A stretch of 64,000 nt of DNA from assembly GCA_965223255.1 (NCBI GenBank), contig CBDCWA010000004.1, positions 1,302,001-1,366,000 of the forward strand, read 5' to 3'. This DNA is from CBDCWA01 sp965223255. GTDB taxonomy: Bacteria; Pseudomonadota; Alphaproteobacteria; Rhizobiales; Hyphomicrobiaceae. Under the pieces are notes generated by a model. That model worked only from the letters and a program-made list of their open reading frames with translations. It did no database searches and was not told where the DNA came from. The first letter of the stretch is position 1, and the number at the start of each line of letters is the position of its first letter. This document shows positions 34,203 to 43,343 of this stretch, piece after piece. The position numbers and the translations under genes were made by a program.

Positions 34203-34592
34203 AATGCGTCCTTCCGCTGGATCTTGCTCCCTCGCTGCCGATTGGCCGGCATGGTGGGAAATCTTGGCTGTCATGATCGCGTGCGGGTATCGCGGAAAAT
34301 ATCCAGCGAGCATCCCGCACCCCGCCCCATAGGGCCTAATGTCCGTTATTACCATTCACATAGCTGCATTCAACCCCCCGCGCCGATCCGTCTCGCAGAA
34401 ATCCGGCCCAGCCGGGAGGAGGTGCAGGATCGGGCCACTGGTTAATTAATCCAGAGGATCATGAGTTTGCGCGATTGCGCCAAATTCACCTGAGTAAATT
34501 GTACAATCTGCACAGACGCGATATGGAAGTGGGCACATCACAACCTAGAGCAAGATTTTCGGGCAGGACGCCCGACGAAGGAGCATGCCGAC
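34203..34592. promoter_or_regulatory. Divergent promoter region between two UbiD genes, with palindromes
   Basis: 390 bases separating divergent UbiD-family genes. Two symmetric AT-rich sites are visible. One is a CTGG-TTAATTAA-T-CCAG near-palindrome at 34438-34454; the other is a perfect 10-bp palindrome, ATTGTACAAT, at 34498-34507. The second resembles GntR-family half-site patterns (T-x-G-T-x-x-A-C type), which is suggestive only. They could allow joint control of both operons. No regulator gene is seen in the cluster. Confidence 0.35.
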
Positions 34593-36254
34593 ATGCCATC
34601 CGCCAAACCCTCGCGGGACTACCCAGATCTCCATGACCACATCGAAGCCCTGGACAAAGCAGGCCTGCTCGTTCGCGTCGACCGAGAGATCAACAAGGAT
34701 ACGGAAATGCATCCGCTGGTGCGGTGGCAGTTTCGCGGTGGCATTCCGGAGCGTGAGCGCAAGGCCTTCTTGTTCACGAATGTTGTCGATTCCAAGGGCA
34801 AAAAGTTCGACATCCCGGTTATCGTGGGCGGCCTGGCAGCAAGCCGCGAAATCTATCGGATCGGCCTTGGCTGCGACCTCGACAAAATCGCCGAGACCTA
34901 CACCCGCGCCGCCAACAATCCGATTTCGCCCAAGACCGTTGACAATGCGCCATGCCAGGAGATCGTGATCACCGGCGACGATCTCAAGCAGGAGGGCAAG
35001 GGCCTCGATTCAATCCCCGTTCCGATATCGACACCGGGCTGGGATAACGCGCCTTACACCACGCTGTCGCAATACATCACCAAAGACCCGGACACCGGCG
35101 TCCAGAACATGGGCAACTACCGCGGTCAGATCAAAGCCCGTGACCGCATGGGCATGAACCCCTCGCTCGAATTGCGTCCCGGAATCTATAAGCACTGGTT
35201 GAAGTACCGGGAAAAGGGCGAGCGCATGCCGGCAGCGGTCGTGCTCGGCGCACCGCCCTGTGTGACCTTCACGTCGACCCAGAAATTGCCTGAACGCCTT
35301 GACGAATTGGCCGTCGCCGGCGGCCTGGTCGGCACACCGTTGAATGTCGTCAAAGCCAAGACCGTCGACCTGCTTGTGCCTGCTGAGGCAGAAGTCGTGG
35401 TGGAAGGTTATATACGGACCGATATCCTGGAGCCGGAAGCGCCGTTCGGTGAATCGCATGGCCACGTCAACTTGCAGGAATACAATGCGTTCATGGAAGT
35501 GACTGCCATTACGCGACGCAACAATGCCGTCCTGACCTCAATTATCAGCCAGGTCACGCCATCGGAATCGAGCCTGATCAAACGTGTTTCCCTGGAACCC
35601 TTGTTGACGGAGAACCTGCGCGAAGGCCTCGGTCTGTCTTGTGTCAAGGCCGTGCGGATGCACGAACCCCTGACCAATATCCGCAAAGTCGTGATGGTTC
35701 ATTTGGAGCGTGGCACCCCACGTGTCGAAGTCTGGCGCGCGCTTTACGCTATGGCGACCCAGCATCGTGCCATCGGCAAATTCATTGTCGCAGTAGACGA
35801 CGATGACATCGATATCGACAACGCTGACAGTGTTCTGTGGGCGATGTCCTATCGCTGCAATCCAGCCCTGGATGTCGAAATTTTGCGTCACCGCGATCAG
35901 GGCCACGGCCCCCGCAGTTTGCGCAACGATGGCGAGGACGCCTCGATCCTTTTTGATGCCACTTTAAAGGAACCGTTCCCGCCGATTTCGCTACCCAAAA
36001 AAGAATACATGGAGAACGCCAAAAAAATCTGGGAGGAACTGGAACTCCCATCCCTGACGCCGCAGGTCCCTTGGTACGGCTATTCACTTGGCGAATGGGA
36101 TGAGCACCAACAAGAAATGGCCGATCGTGCCGTCAAGAGTGAGTACTGGACCACCGGCGAAATCATCGCCAATCAACGCCGTTCGGACGTCGAGATGAAC
36201 ACCGAAGTGCGCCGTGTCAAAGACATGGATGAGGCCAAGGGACGCAAAGACTAG
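34593..36254 (+). CDS. UbiD-family decarboxylase, canonical motif
   Basis: A 553-residue UbiD-family protein with the canonical prFMN site: R177 in MGNYRGQI and the E282-A-P-F-G-E287-S-H-G-H loop. AAGGAG lies 10 nt before ATG 34593. The C-terminal ~90 residues (KEYMENAKKIWEELELP and after) resemble the extensions of larger aromatic UbiD decarboxylases. It needs prFMN from a UbiX homologue, and none is encoded in the window. It is divergent from the atypical paralogue and followed by an alpha/beta hydrolase and an enoyl-CoA hydratase-family gene on the same strand. Decarboxylation of an aromatic or heteroaromatic acid, possibly as its CoA ester, is the likely role. Confidence 0.92.
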   Translation: MPSAKPSRDYPDLHDHIEALDKAGLLVRVDREINKDTEMHPLVRWQFRGGIPERERKAFLFTNVVDSKGKKFDIPVIVGGLAASREIYRIGLGCDLDKIAETYTRAANNPISPKTVDNAPCQEIVITGDDLKQEGKGLDSIPVPISTPGWDNAPYTTLSQYITKDPDTGVQNMGNYRGQIKARDRMGMNPSLELRPGIYKHWLKYREKGERMPAAVVLGAPPCVTFTSTQKLPERLDELAVAGGLVGTPLNVVKAKTVDLLVPAEAEVVVEGYIRTDILEPEAPFGESHGHVNLQEYNAFMEVTAITRRNNAVLTSIISQVTPSESSLIKRVSLEPLLTENLREGLGLSCVKAVRMHEPLTNIRKVVMVHLERGTPRVEVWRALYAMATQHRAIGKFIVAVDDDDIDIDNADSVLWAMSYRCNPALDVEILRHRDQGHGPRSLRNDGEDASILFDATLKEPFPPISLPKKEYMENAKKIWEELELPSLTPQVPWYGYSLGEWDEHQQEMADRAVKSEYWTTGEIIANQRRSDVEMNTEVRRVKDMDEAKGRKD

Positions 36255-36327
36255 AGCCCGATGTCCGCGCATCTCACCCATAGCCCCTTGACAACCGGTC
36301 CGCAAAACGAGGCTCGCAAGTAAAGTG

Positions 36328-37230
36328 ATGACATCTATCCCCGAACCCAACGAGACGTTCACCGCGACGATGGACGACGGCGCAGAGATTGTGGTCCGCC
36401 ACCACGCCAAACCCGGTAAGACGCGTTTGTTCATCACCCATGGCAACGGCTTTGCAACCGACGGTTATCGCGTCTTCTGGGAGCCGCTTCTGGCCGATTA
36501 TGACGTCGTGCTCTTTGACGCCCGCAACCATGGCCAAAACGCATCAACGGGCGCCGACGGCCATCACTATCAACAATTGGCGCACGATTTGTCGACCATC
36601 CATGCCAGCGTGACCTCAAAGCTCGGCGCTGCCCCGTCTGTCGGGGTATTCCATTCGATGACGTCGCGGGCCGGTATGAAAAACGCAGTGGAACTCGGCT
36701 CACCCTACGACGCTTGCGTCTTTTACGATCCACCAAGTGTTCCGCCGCCCGGCCATGCTGTTTTCGAGGCAATGCGGACGTTTGAACTCAAGCTGGTTGC
36801 CTGGGCGACGGAACGACAGCAGTCCTATGCCACTCCAGATGAGCTAGAAGCAGAATATGGCGCCACCCGCGCCAGCTCAAAGTGGTTGCCTGAGGCTCGG
36901 GCCGATATGGCCCGCGCTGTCCTGCGCAAGACCGCCAATGGCTATGAACTCTGCTGCCAGCGCGAACTTGAAGCCTCGATATATTTGGCAGCCTTGACAC
37001 TTGATCTATGGCCAACAGCCGCCGCAATCAAAGTCCCGTCACTTCTCGTAGGAGCCGACCCGCAAGGCCGCGGTGGCCCACCGACCGGCCCCGCCAACAA
37101 CGCCCTGGCAAAGGAAGGCGGCTTTCGCTACGTCGGCCTCGATGGCGCCGGTCACCTCCTACAAATCGAGCGCCCCGAAGACTGCCGCAGCGCCCTATTC
37201 GACTTTCTGGACGATATCAACCTGCGCTGA
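36328..37230 (+). CDS. Alpha/beta hydrolase-fold protein with altered nucleophile elbow
   Basis: A 300-residue alpha/beta-hydrolase-fold protein. The oxyanion strand TRLFITHGNGFATDGY and the catalytic-His motif DGAGHLLQIE are clear. The nucleophile elbow, normally G-x-S-x-G, reads F-H-S-M-T (near residue 110), so neither glycine is present though the Ser is. An Asp candidate lies in LLVGADPQG. ATG 36328 follows GTG 36325 directly. It sits 73 nt after the UbiD gene and 31 nt before an enoyl-CoA hydratase-family gene, so all three are probably cotranscribed. It may be a hydrolase with unusual geometry or a non-hydrolytic member such as a decarboxylase, lyase or cofactor-free oxygenase. Confidence 0.82.
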   Translation: MTSIPEPNETFTATMDDGAEIVVRHHAKPGKTRLFITHGNGFATDGYRVFWEPLLADYDVVLFDARNHGQNASTGADGHHYQQLAHDLSTIHASVTSKLGAAPSVGVFHSMTSRAGMKNAVELGSPYDACVFYDPPSVPPPGHAVFEAMRTFELKLVAWATERQQSYATPDELEAEYGATRASSKWLPEARADMARAVLRKTANGYELCCQRELEASIYLAALTLDLWPTAAAIKVPSLLVGADPQGRGGPPTGPANNALAKEGGFRYVGLDGAGHLLQIERPEDCRSALFDFLDDINLR

Positions 37231-37261
37231 CCAACAACGATCTCTCCAAAAGGACGGCCCA

Positions 37262-38062
37262 ATGACCGACAATGTGCTCTTCGAGATAGACGGCCACGTG
37301 GCCACCCTGACCTTGAACCAGCCTGACACCCGCAACGCCTTAACGGACATGGATCTCGTCGATGCGATTGTCTCAGCCTGCCATCGCGCCAATGCCGACA
37401 TGGATATTCGCGCCTTGATCCTTACAGGTGCCGGGCCTGCCTTCTCATCTGGCGGCAACATCAAACACATGCGCGACAAGGTCGGCACTTTTTCCGGGGA
37501 CGCTGCCCAGGTCCGCAACAATTATCGCAAGGGCATTCAACGCATCCCCCTTGCCCTTTATGGGATAGACGTGCCCACCATTGCCGCCGTCAACGGCCCT
37601 GCCTATGGCGCCGGCTGCGATCTGACCTTGATGTGCGACATCCGCATCGCCTCCACCAAGGCTGTGTTCGCGGAAAACTTTTTGAAGGTAGGGATCATCC
37701 CTGGCGACGGCGGTGGATGGCTCTTACCGCGCGTTGTTGGCTTATCGCGCGCCATGGAAATGACGTTTACCGGAGAACCAATTGACGCTGAGCAGGCAGA
37801 AAGGTGGGGCCTCGTCTCAAAAGTCGTCGATCCCGACCAGCTCCTGCCCGCTGCCCAGGACCTGGCGCAACGCATAGCCAGCAATCCGCCACAGGCCTTG
37901 CGCATGGCCAAGCGCTTGATCCGTGAGGGCCAACACACCCGTCTCGACACGTTGCTCGAAATGGCCGCCGCTTTTCAGGGCGCGATTCACCAGACGGACG
38001 ATCATATGGAAGCCGTCACCTCGCTCTTGGAAAAGCGTTCGCCGAGTTTCAAAGGTAGCTGA
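37262..38062 (+). CDS. Enoyl-CoA hydratase/isomerase family protein
   Basis: A 266-residue crotonase-fold protein. ATG 37262 with AAGGA 8 nt upstream is chosen over a longer frame that overlaps the hydrolase gene. The oxyanion loop is SSGGNIKHM. At the first catalytic position it has GAGCDLTLMCD, that is Asp in place of Glu; the second region reads FAENFLKVGIIPGDGG. These changes are common in crotonase members acting as isomerases, hydrolases or ring-modifying enzymes rather than simple hydratases. It is the last gene of the plus-strand UbiD operon. Confidence 0.9.
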   Translation: MTDNVLFEIDGHVATLTLNQPDTRNALTDMDLVDAIVSACHRANADMDIRALILTGAGPAFSSGGNIKHMRDKVGTFSGDAAQVRNNYRKGIQRIPLALYGIDVPTIAAVNGPAYGAGCDLTLMCDIRIASTKAVFAENFLKVGIIPGDGGGWLLPRVVGLSRAMEMTFTGEPIDAEQAERWGLVSKVVDPDQLLPAAQDLAQRIASNPPQALRMAKRLIREGQHTRLDTLLEMAAAFQGAIHQTDDHMEAVTSLLEKRSPSFKGS

Positions 38063-38121
38063 GGCCCGGAGATGCCGCCAAATGCCTGCCAGCCTTGCGC
38101 CGCGCGATTGATCTGGCAGTA

Positions 38122-38143
38122 TGTGGCCCCGAAAAGGGCCACA
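38122..38143. terminator. Hairpin between converging genes
   Basis: A perfect 8-bp stem TGTGGCCC/GGGCCACA with a CGAAAA loop, located 60 nt after the hydratase-family stop and 17 nt from the outer-membrane gene's stop. It could end transcription from both sides, but there is no strong T-run. Confidence 0.45.
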
Positions 38144-38159
38144 GACCGTAGCGAACAGG

Positions 38160-39446
38160 TCAGAACCTCGCAGACAGCCCCACGAAGCCACCAAGCGCCG
38201 ACGCACGTTGGAAATTCACGGTCGCATCTGTATCACCGGTTATGTCGACTTGAGGCGCCGTAGTACCTTGATAACGCCCTCCAACATCCAAGAAGACACC
38301 TGCAGCAATGCCCAAACGTAAGCCCAACTCGATCGCAGCCGAATAGGTGGTCTTCCGCCCGGACAACGATCTGCCAGCCGCACAATTAATACCCGACAAT
38401 CCGCAATGGCCAGGAGTCCGATTCAATACCGCCGAACGCACGCCATTGGTGTTCTTCGCAAACCAATTGGCGCTGCCATCATAGCTATGGAATTCGACCG
38501 CCCCGCGCGCCTTGGCGAAATAACTGATTTGAATACCATTTCCGTACACCAGCGGTCCTTGCACACGTAACCCGAAGCCCAAGCCGTAGAACCGAGATTC
38601 GACCTCGTTGTCATAACCATACCGAATGTAGGGCCGCGTATAAGCCCCTGAGGACAGTTGCGCAGGATCGGTAAACCCCGTGAACTGCTCATCCACCTTC
38701 AGCCGGCCGAAACTGAAGAACAGCAATGGCACAACCGTGTGCCGGGGCCTTGTCGCCGTCGGCTGGGAACCATATCCCTTTAGTCCGCCGGTCTGATGCC
38801 GGCCTCCTCGATTGAACAGATGAGGCCGCAACCCGACGAACCCCTCTTGGCGACTGAAACTATTCTTATAGTTTATGTCCACCAAATCGAACTGATTTCC
38901 CCGAAACCATTTAAAAGCAACAGTTTCGCGAGCAACGGGACTGCTCAATTGCAGGTATTGATGACCGCCCTTTATTCCATCTTCAATAAAACTCGCAGAA
39001 AAAATCGAAGTGGATTTGATATAATCACCTCCAAATACCAAATCGACCCGGTGATTATCATAAAAAGTGGCAAGAAACCCCTCTGCAGCATAGCCCTCGA
39101 AATCGGACTTATTATCAAACGAAATATAAGGCGATTTTAACACCGCACCGCGTCGATCGAGCCGCTTGAAGTAGTTGCTGGGCCCGCGGTCCAGCGTGCC
39201 GGCCAGAGCTTTGAATTCCAATCCGGCTAGATAAGCTGATTTTGCCGGTTTCTTTGGGACATCTTTGGCCGGCAAGTCATTTGGGTTTAGCGCCCGCGTC
39301 GCCCACCCTGTAGGCGAATTAGCCTGCAATCGAGCACTTTCAGCTGCTCCGCCTAAATCTGCCGCCATACTGCTTGAGGAATTTATAGTAAGAAAAAAGA
39401 CAAAACTCACCCCAGCCCGGAAAACTCCAGGAAAAGCACTACGCAT
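38160..39446 (-). CDS. Outer-membrane beta-barrel-like protein, unknown family
   Basis: A 428-residue secreted protein. Residues 1-28 form a signal peptide (hydrophobic AGVSFVFFLTI, cleavage near SSMAA). The rest has alternating polar/aromatic beta segments, many Tyr/Gly and a C-terminal Phe (GGFVGLSARF), the signature recognised by the BAM machinery. A run of GGGGG lies about six nt before the ATG. Two cysteines (in GHCGLSGINCAAG) could form a short extracellular disulfide loop. The family is not recognised; it may be a porin or an adhesin-like barrel. It is monocistronic, with an AT-rich region upstream. Confidence 0.7.
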   Translation of the reverse strand: MRSAFPGVFRAGVSFVFFLTINSSSSMAADLGGAAESARLQANSPTGWATRALNPNDLPAKDVPKKPAKSAYLAGLEFKALAGTLDRGPSNYFKRLDRRGAVLKSPYISFDNKSDFEGYAAEGFLATFYDNHRVDLVFGGDYIKSTSIFSASFIEDGIKGGHQYLQLSSPVARETVAFKWFRGNQFDLVDINYKNSFSRQEGFVGLRPHLFNRGGRHQTGGLKGYGSQPTATRPRHTVVPLLFFSFGRLKVDEQFTGFTDPAQLSSGAYTRPYIRYGYDNEVESRFYGLGFGLRVQGPLVYGNGIQISYFAKARGAVEFHSYDGSANWFAKNTNGVRSAVLNRTPGHCGLSGINCAAGRSLSGRKTTYSAAIELGLRLGIAAGVFLDVGGRYQGTTAPQVDITGDTDATVNFQRASALGGFVGLSARF

Positions 39447-39892
39447 TACTGGCCCCCTACAATAAACTTAAATTCGAATGGCCCCGCCGAATACCTTGCC
39501 TTTCATCCAACAAAACGATTGGAAACTTTGTTTATTAATCATAGTTAAATGGGCACAATTATGGCGCAAAAAAAATCAATAAAAGGCGCGCTTATTCGAA
39601 ATTCGGTATTTTCGAGAAATTCATTTATTAATTCACTGGATAACGTTGAACAGGCTCAGCTTTTTATTGTCCAATGCTCCAATGGGTTGAAAGATCCGCT
39701 AGCTCTGCCACAAAGTCCGTGTCTGGCACACATATAATATGTATACGGATTATCAACAGAATTTTGCCATAATTGGACTGGGACTGAGGCCAACCCCAAT
39801 CCTCGCTCTGCAGAGAAACTTCTCTGAGCGTCGAATTTTTCTATAAATTGATCAAAAGCTGTTAGCGCGTTCGCAATTGCAGACGGCTACGC
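39447..39892. other. AT-rich non-coding region
   Basis: 446 bases, markedly richer in A and T than the rest of the window. It contains the promoter region of the outer-membrane gene. A 62-codon frame (39549-39737, plus) has no ribosome-binding site and is not supported. The local composition change may mark an old insertion boundary. Confidence 0.45.
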
Positions 39893-40543
39893 TCAGTACT
39901 TGCGCGCTTTGAATTTGGCGACCAGATATCTGGCGCGCGTGGCAAGCATGGCCCAATCTTTGCGTTCGATCTCTTCAAGCGGTGCAAGCCACGCTCCACC
40001 GACCGCAACAACATTTGGCAGCGACAACCAATCGTCATAGTCCTGCTCAGAAGTCCCGCCCGTCGGATAAAACTTCACCCGCGGAAAGGGCGCCGCCATA
40101 GCGCGTAGAGCACCCGAGCCACCGAATGGCACGGCCGGAAAAAACTTCACGACATGGAACCCCTTGGCGATGACGTGCATCAGTTCGCTCGGCGTGGCAA
40201 TGCCGGGCACGAAGGGCGTCTCCTGGTCGGCAGCAGCATCAAGCAGCTTCGGCGATGAGCCAGGGCTAACGATCATTCTTGCACCCGCTGATTTTGCAAT
40301 CGCCAGGTCATGCTCGGTCATCACATTGCCGGCAATCGGTACGGCCTCAGGTACTTCTGTCAGAATTCGCCTGATCGCCTCCGGCGCCGCACGCGTGCGC
40401 AATGCGATTTCCAGGGTCGGCAGGCCAGCCTCGACGAAGGCCGACGCCATAGGCACGGCATCCGCAGCATCTTCGATCTGCACCAGCGGAACCAGGCGGG
40501 CAGGCTCAAGGATTTTCAACGGCGCTTCGCTGAGTGACGTCAT
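39893..40543 (-). CDS. eda: 2-keto-3-deoxy-6-phosphogluconate aldolase
   Basis: A 216-residue class I aldolase that splits KDPG into pyruvate and glyceraldehyde-3-phosphate in the Entner-Doudoroff pathway; some members also act on 4-hydroxy-2-oxoglutarate. The key residues align with E. coli numbering without offset: E45 (TLEIALRT) and the Schiff-base K133 (VVKFFPA). The phosphate-binding FYPTGG is present. AAGGAGG lies 6 nt before ATG 40543. No edd or zwf is adjacent; it is 122 nt upstream of folC on the same strand and may be independently expressed. Confidence 0.92.
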   Translation of the reverse strand: MTSLSEAPLKILEPARLVPLVQIEDAADAVPMASAFVEAGLPTLEIALRTRAAPEAIRRILTEVPEAVPIAGNVMTEHDLAIAKSAGARMIVSPGSSPKLLDAAADQETPFVPGIATPSELMHVIAKGFHVVKFFPAVPFGGSGALRAMAAPFPRVKFYPTGGTSEQDYDDWLSLPNVVAVGGAWLAPLEEIERKDWAMLATRARYLVAKFKARKY

Positions 40544-40665
40544 AGGGAACCTCCTTCTCGATCCAGATCCCGCGCTTTACAAACACCGCGGCCGATATGC
40601 GACAACATCTCACAATAATAATTGAATGCCAATTGACCGCCACCGGACCTTGAACTGGATCAAGG

Positions 40666-41985
40666 TTAGGTCGCCGCGCTGTCAATTGCCAGAGCTTCCC
40701 CAGCCAAATACAGCGAACCGCAAATTATGATCCGCTTTGGCCCCTGATCGATGGCCTCGATGGCGGCAAGTGCAGCCCGCAGATTTGGTTGCGCCAACGC
40801 CCGCATCCCAACCGTCTTTGCCGCTTCGACGATCCCCTCTGCCGGTATAAGAGGGGCTTCGTAGCCATCGGGCGACACCGCGATCGCCAAGCGCGCAATG
40901 TCCTTAAATTGTACCAAAAACCCCTGCACATTTTTGTGCAAGGCCATGGCCACCACCAGATATACAGGCTTGGGGACCCGCTCATCGAGATCGGCAAGCG
41001 CCTGTGCAAGCGCCGCCCCACCTGCCGGATTATGACCGCCATCGAGCCAGACGTCTGACTGGGCTCCAGCCAGCCTGGCGATCGTATCTGACCTTAACCG
41101 TTGTAGTCGTCCAGGCCAGACCACTTCGAGCAGACCACGCTCTATGGCCGTTTCGTTGACATCGAATTCCGGTACGGCAAGCAGCGCGGCAATCGCAATT
41201 CCCGCGTTGACAATCTGGTGACGCCCGACCAGCGCCGGCAGCGGTAAGTCAAGCAGCAATTCCTCGCCTTGGAAAACCATACGTCCGGCTTGCTCATAGG
41301 CATCGAAGGCCCGGCCGGCAACAATCAGCGGCGCGCCGACCGCTTCTGAGCGCGCTTCTATAACATCGAGCGCGGCCTCCTCCTGCGGGCCAACGATACA
41401 GGTGACATTCCGCTTGAGTATCCCGGCTTTTTCAAACGCAATCTCACCAAGGGTCTCGCCTAACCGGTCGACATGATCCAGACTAATGGGCGAAATGACA
41501 GTTGCGCGGGGTTGGGCCACAACGTTTGTTGCATCAAACCTGCCGCCAAGGCCGACCTCAAGCAGAACCACATCGCTCGGATGCTCGGCAAAGACCTTGA
41601 ATGCCACCGCTGTCGTGAATTCGAAAAATGTAATCGGTTGGCCGGCATTGACGCGCTCAACGCTTTCCAGAGCTTCAACCAGCTGTGCCTCACTGATCGG
41701 CGCTGAGCGGCCAGCGCCGTCTGCCAACCGGATCCGTTCATGAAACGACAGCAGATGCGGTGAGGTATAACTATGCACACGCCGTCCTCTAGCCTCCAGC
41801 ATGGCGAGCATAAAGGCGATGATAGATCCCTTGCCGTTCGTGCCGGCAACATGAATGACGGCCGGCATACGCTCATGCGGATTATCCAGTTTATTGAGAA
41901 GAGCAAAGACGCGATCGAGCGACAGCTCTATACGCTTCGAATATAACTTGCTGATCCGGTCTAGAATAAGCGTGCTATCGCCCAT
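40666..41985 (-). CDS. folC: Bifunctional dihydrofolate synthase / folylpolyglutamate synthase
   Basis: A 439-residue Mur-ligase-type enzyme that adds glutamate to dihydropteroate and to folates. The ATP loop HVAGTNGKGS is clear, followed by SYTSPHLLSFHERIR and the metal-binding FEFTTAVAF region; the C-terminal ligase domain includes DGGHNPAGG. ATG 41985 (MGDSTLI) is more typical of the family than a start 10 codons earlier. It lies about 100 nt after accD, the usual arrangement at the end of the trpFBA-accD-folC cluster of alphaproteobacteria. Confidence 0.95.
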   Translation of the reverse strand: MGDSTLILDRISKLYSKRIELSLDRVFALLNKLDNPHERMPAVIHVAGTNGKGSIIAFMLAMLEARGRRVHSYTSPHLLSFHERIRLADGAGRSAPISEAQLVEALESVERVNAGQPITFFEFTTAVAFKVFAEHPSDVVLLEVGLGGRFDATNVVAQPRATVISPISLDHVDRLGETLGEIAFEKAGILKRNVTCIVGPQEEAALDVIEARSEAVGAPLIVAGRAFDAYEQAGRMVFQGEELLLDLPLPALVGRHQIVNAGIAIAALLAVPEFDVNETAIERGLLEVVWPGRLQRLRSDTIARLAGAQSDVWLDGGHNPAGGAALAQALADLDERVPKPVYLVVAMALHKNVQGFLVQFKDIARLAIAVSPDGYEAPLIPAEGIVEAAKTVGMRALAQPNLRAALAAIEAIDQGPKRIIICGSLYLAGEALAIDSAAT

Positions 41986-42083
41986 GCCTAACCCTGTGCA
42001 CGAGCCTTGGCACACATTCGTCGCGAGGCGCGAGAAGCTCTGGCGTTAACAAAATAATGGGTATCGTCACCAACGATAGACCC

Positions 42084-43169
42084 TCACGTGGCATCGCGCG
42101 CAGGACCGGCAGCCTTGTCGACATGCGCGCCAGAAGATCCCTCGCCGCCACCATCATGACCGGCCGAATCGCCGTCCTGTCTCTCTTCGACTCTGATCAC
42201 CTGATCATCATCGCTACTGATTTGGGCCACCGGACCGACTTCCGAACCATTGACGATCAAATGCCCATTGAGCGGCGCCTGATTGCCGGCATCCTCATTG
42301 CGCGCCTCATCATCGATCATCGGTACCATCAGGTTATGACACAGACGCATGAGTGTATCGCGCATGTGATGACGATGGACGACCATATCAATCATACCAT
42401 GTGCCAGCAGATACTCCGCCCTTTGGAAACCATCCGGCAATTGCTCTCGGATCGTTTGTTGAATAACCCTGGGACCGGCAAAACAAATGAGCGCGCCGGG
42501 CTCAGCGATGTGGATATCGCCGAGCATGGCATAAGAGGCCGTCACCCCTCCGGTTGTTGGATCGGTCAGCACAACGATATACGGCAAACGCGCTTCGCGC
42601 AGTTTTTGCACAGCAATTGTCGTACGCGGCATCTGCATCAAAGAGAGAATGCCTTCCTGCATACGCGCCCCACCGGAGGCAGCAAACAGGATGAACGGGC
42701 ATTGCTTTTCAACAGCCGACAGCATCGCCGCGATGATGGCCTCACCTGCCGCCATGCCGAGCGAACCAGCCATGAAGCGGAAATCCTGCACAGCGACAAC
42801 AACGTCCAGCCCGCCGAGTAATCCGGAACCAACCAAGACGGCATCGTCCAGATCCGTCGATGACTTTGCATCCTTGAGCCGATCGATATAGCGCCGGCCA
42901 TCGCGAAATTTTAGCGGGTCGACAGTAACAGTCGGCACGTCGAGCTTTTCATATTCGCTATCGTCGAAGATACTGTTGAGGCGCGCCTCGGCTGACATCT
43001 TCATATGATGGTTGGACCCGGGCACCACGAATTGGTTTGCTTCCAGATCCTTATAAAAGACCATTTGCCCGCTTTCCGGGCATTTGATCCACAAATTCTC
43101 AGGCACTTCGCGCTTTGTCGTGAGAAAGCTGCGGATTTTTGGCCTGACGAGGTTATTAATCCAGTTCAC
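42084..43169 (-). CDS. accD: Acetyl-CoA carboxylase carboxyltransferase subunit beta
   Basis: A 361-residue crotonase-like carboxyltransferase subunit, which works with AccA to form malonyl-CoA. The conserved FMAGSLGMAAGEAI, FAASGGARMQEG and PTTGGVTASYAMLGDI segments are present. The N-terminal zinc ribbon has lost its cysteines (CPESG ... VPGSNHH in place of two C-x2-C pairs), as in other alphaproteobacterial AccD proteins. The start is GTG 43169 with CGGAG upstream. A ~70-residue acidic/polar tail (from about residue 292) is not part of the fold. It is distinct from the separate HMGL-type carboxylase set at 23617-26984. Confidence 0.95.
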   Translation of the reverse strand: MNWINNLVRPKIRSFLTTKREVPENLWIKCPESGQMVFYKDLEANQFVVPGSNHHMKMSAEARLNSIFDDSEYEKLDVPTVTVDPLKFRDGRRYIDRLKDAKSSTDLDDAVLVGSGLLGGLDVVVAVQDFRFMAGSLGMAAGEAIIAAMLSAVEKQCPFILFAASGGARMQEGILSLMQMPRTTIAVQKLREARLPYIVVLTDPTTGGVTASYAMLGDIHIAEPGALICFAGPRVIQQTIREQLPDGFQRAEYLLAHGMIDMVVHRHHMRDTLMRLCHNLMVPMIDDEARNEDAGNQAPLNGHLIVNGSEVGPVAQISSDDDQVIRVEERQDGDSAGHDGGGEGSSGAHVDKAAGPARDAT

Positions 43170-43343
43170 TCTACTCCGGCTCCCAAAGGCCTCTATTTAG
43201 CCTGCATAGTGTTGCTGTTGCATCGACCAATCTATTCGGTCGAATAAGGCAGCTTGCCCAGGCGACATACTCTACCCACTACACATTTTCGCTTGAACCA
43301 ACAAACCTTTTCGCAGATGCAGCAATTTTCATCATAATGCCGC

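Noticed and set aside
39549..39737. 62-codon frame in the AT-rich gap
   Set aside because: No ribosome-binding site, no recognisable domain, and AT-rich DNA can give open frames by chance.
42084..43169. AccD lacking its zinc-ribbon cysteines as a novelty
   Set aside because: The same loss (CPxxG ... VPxSxxH) is usual in alphaproteobacterial AccD, so it is a lineage marker and not a new feature.
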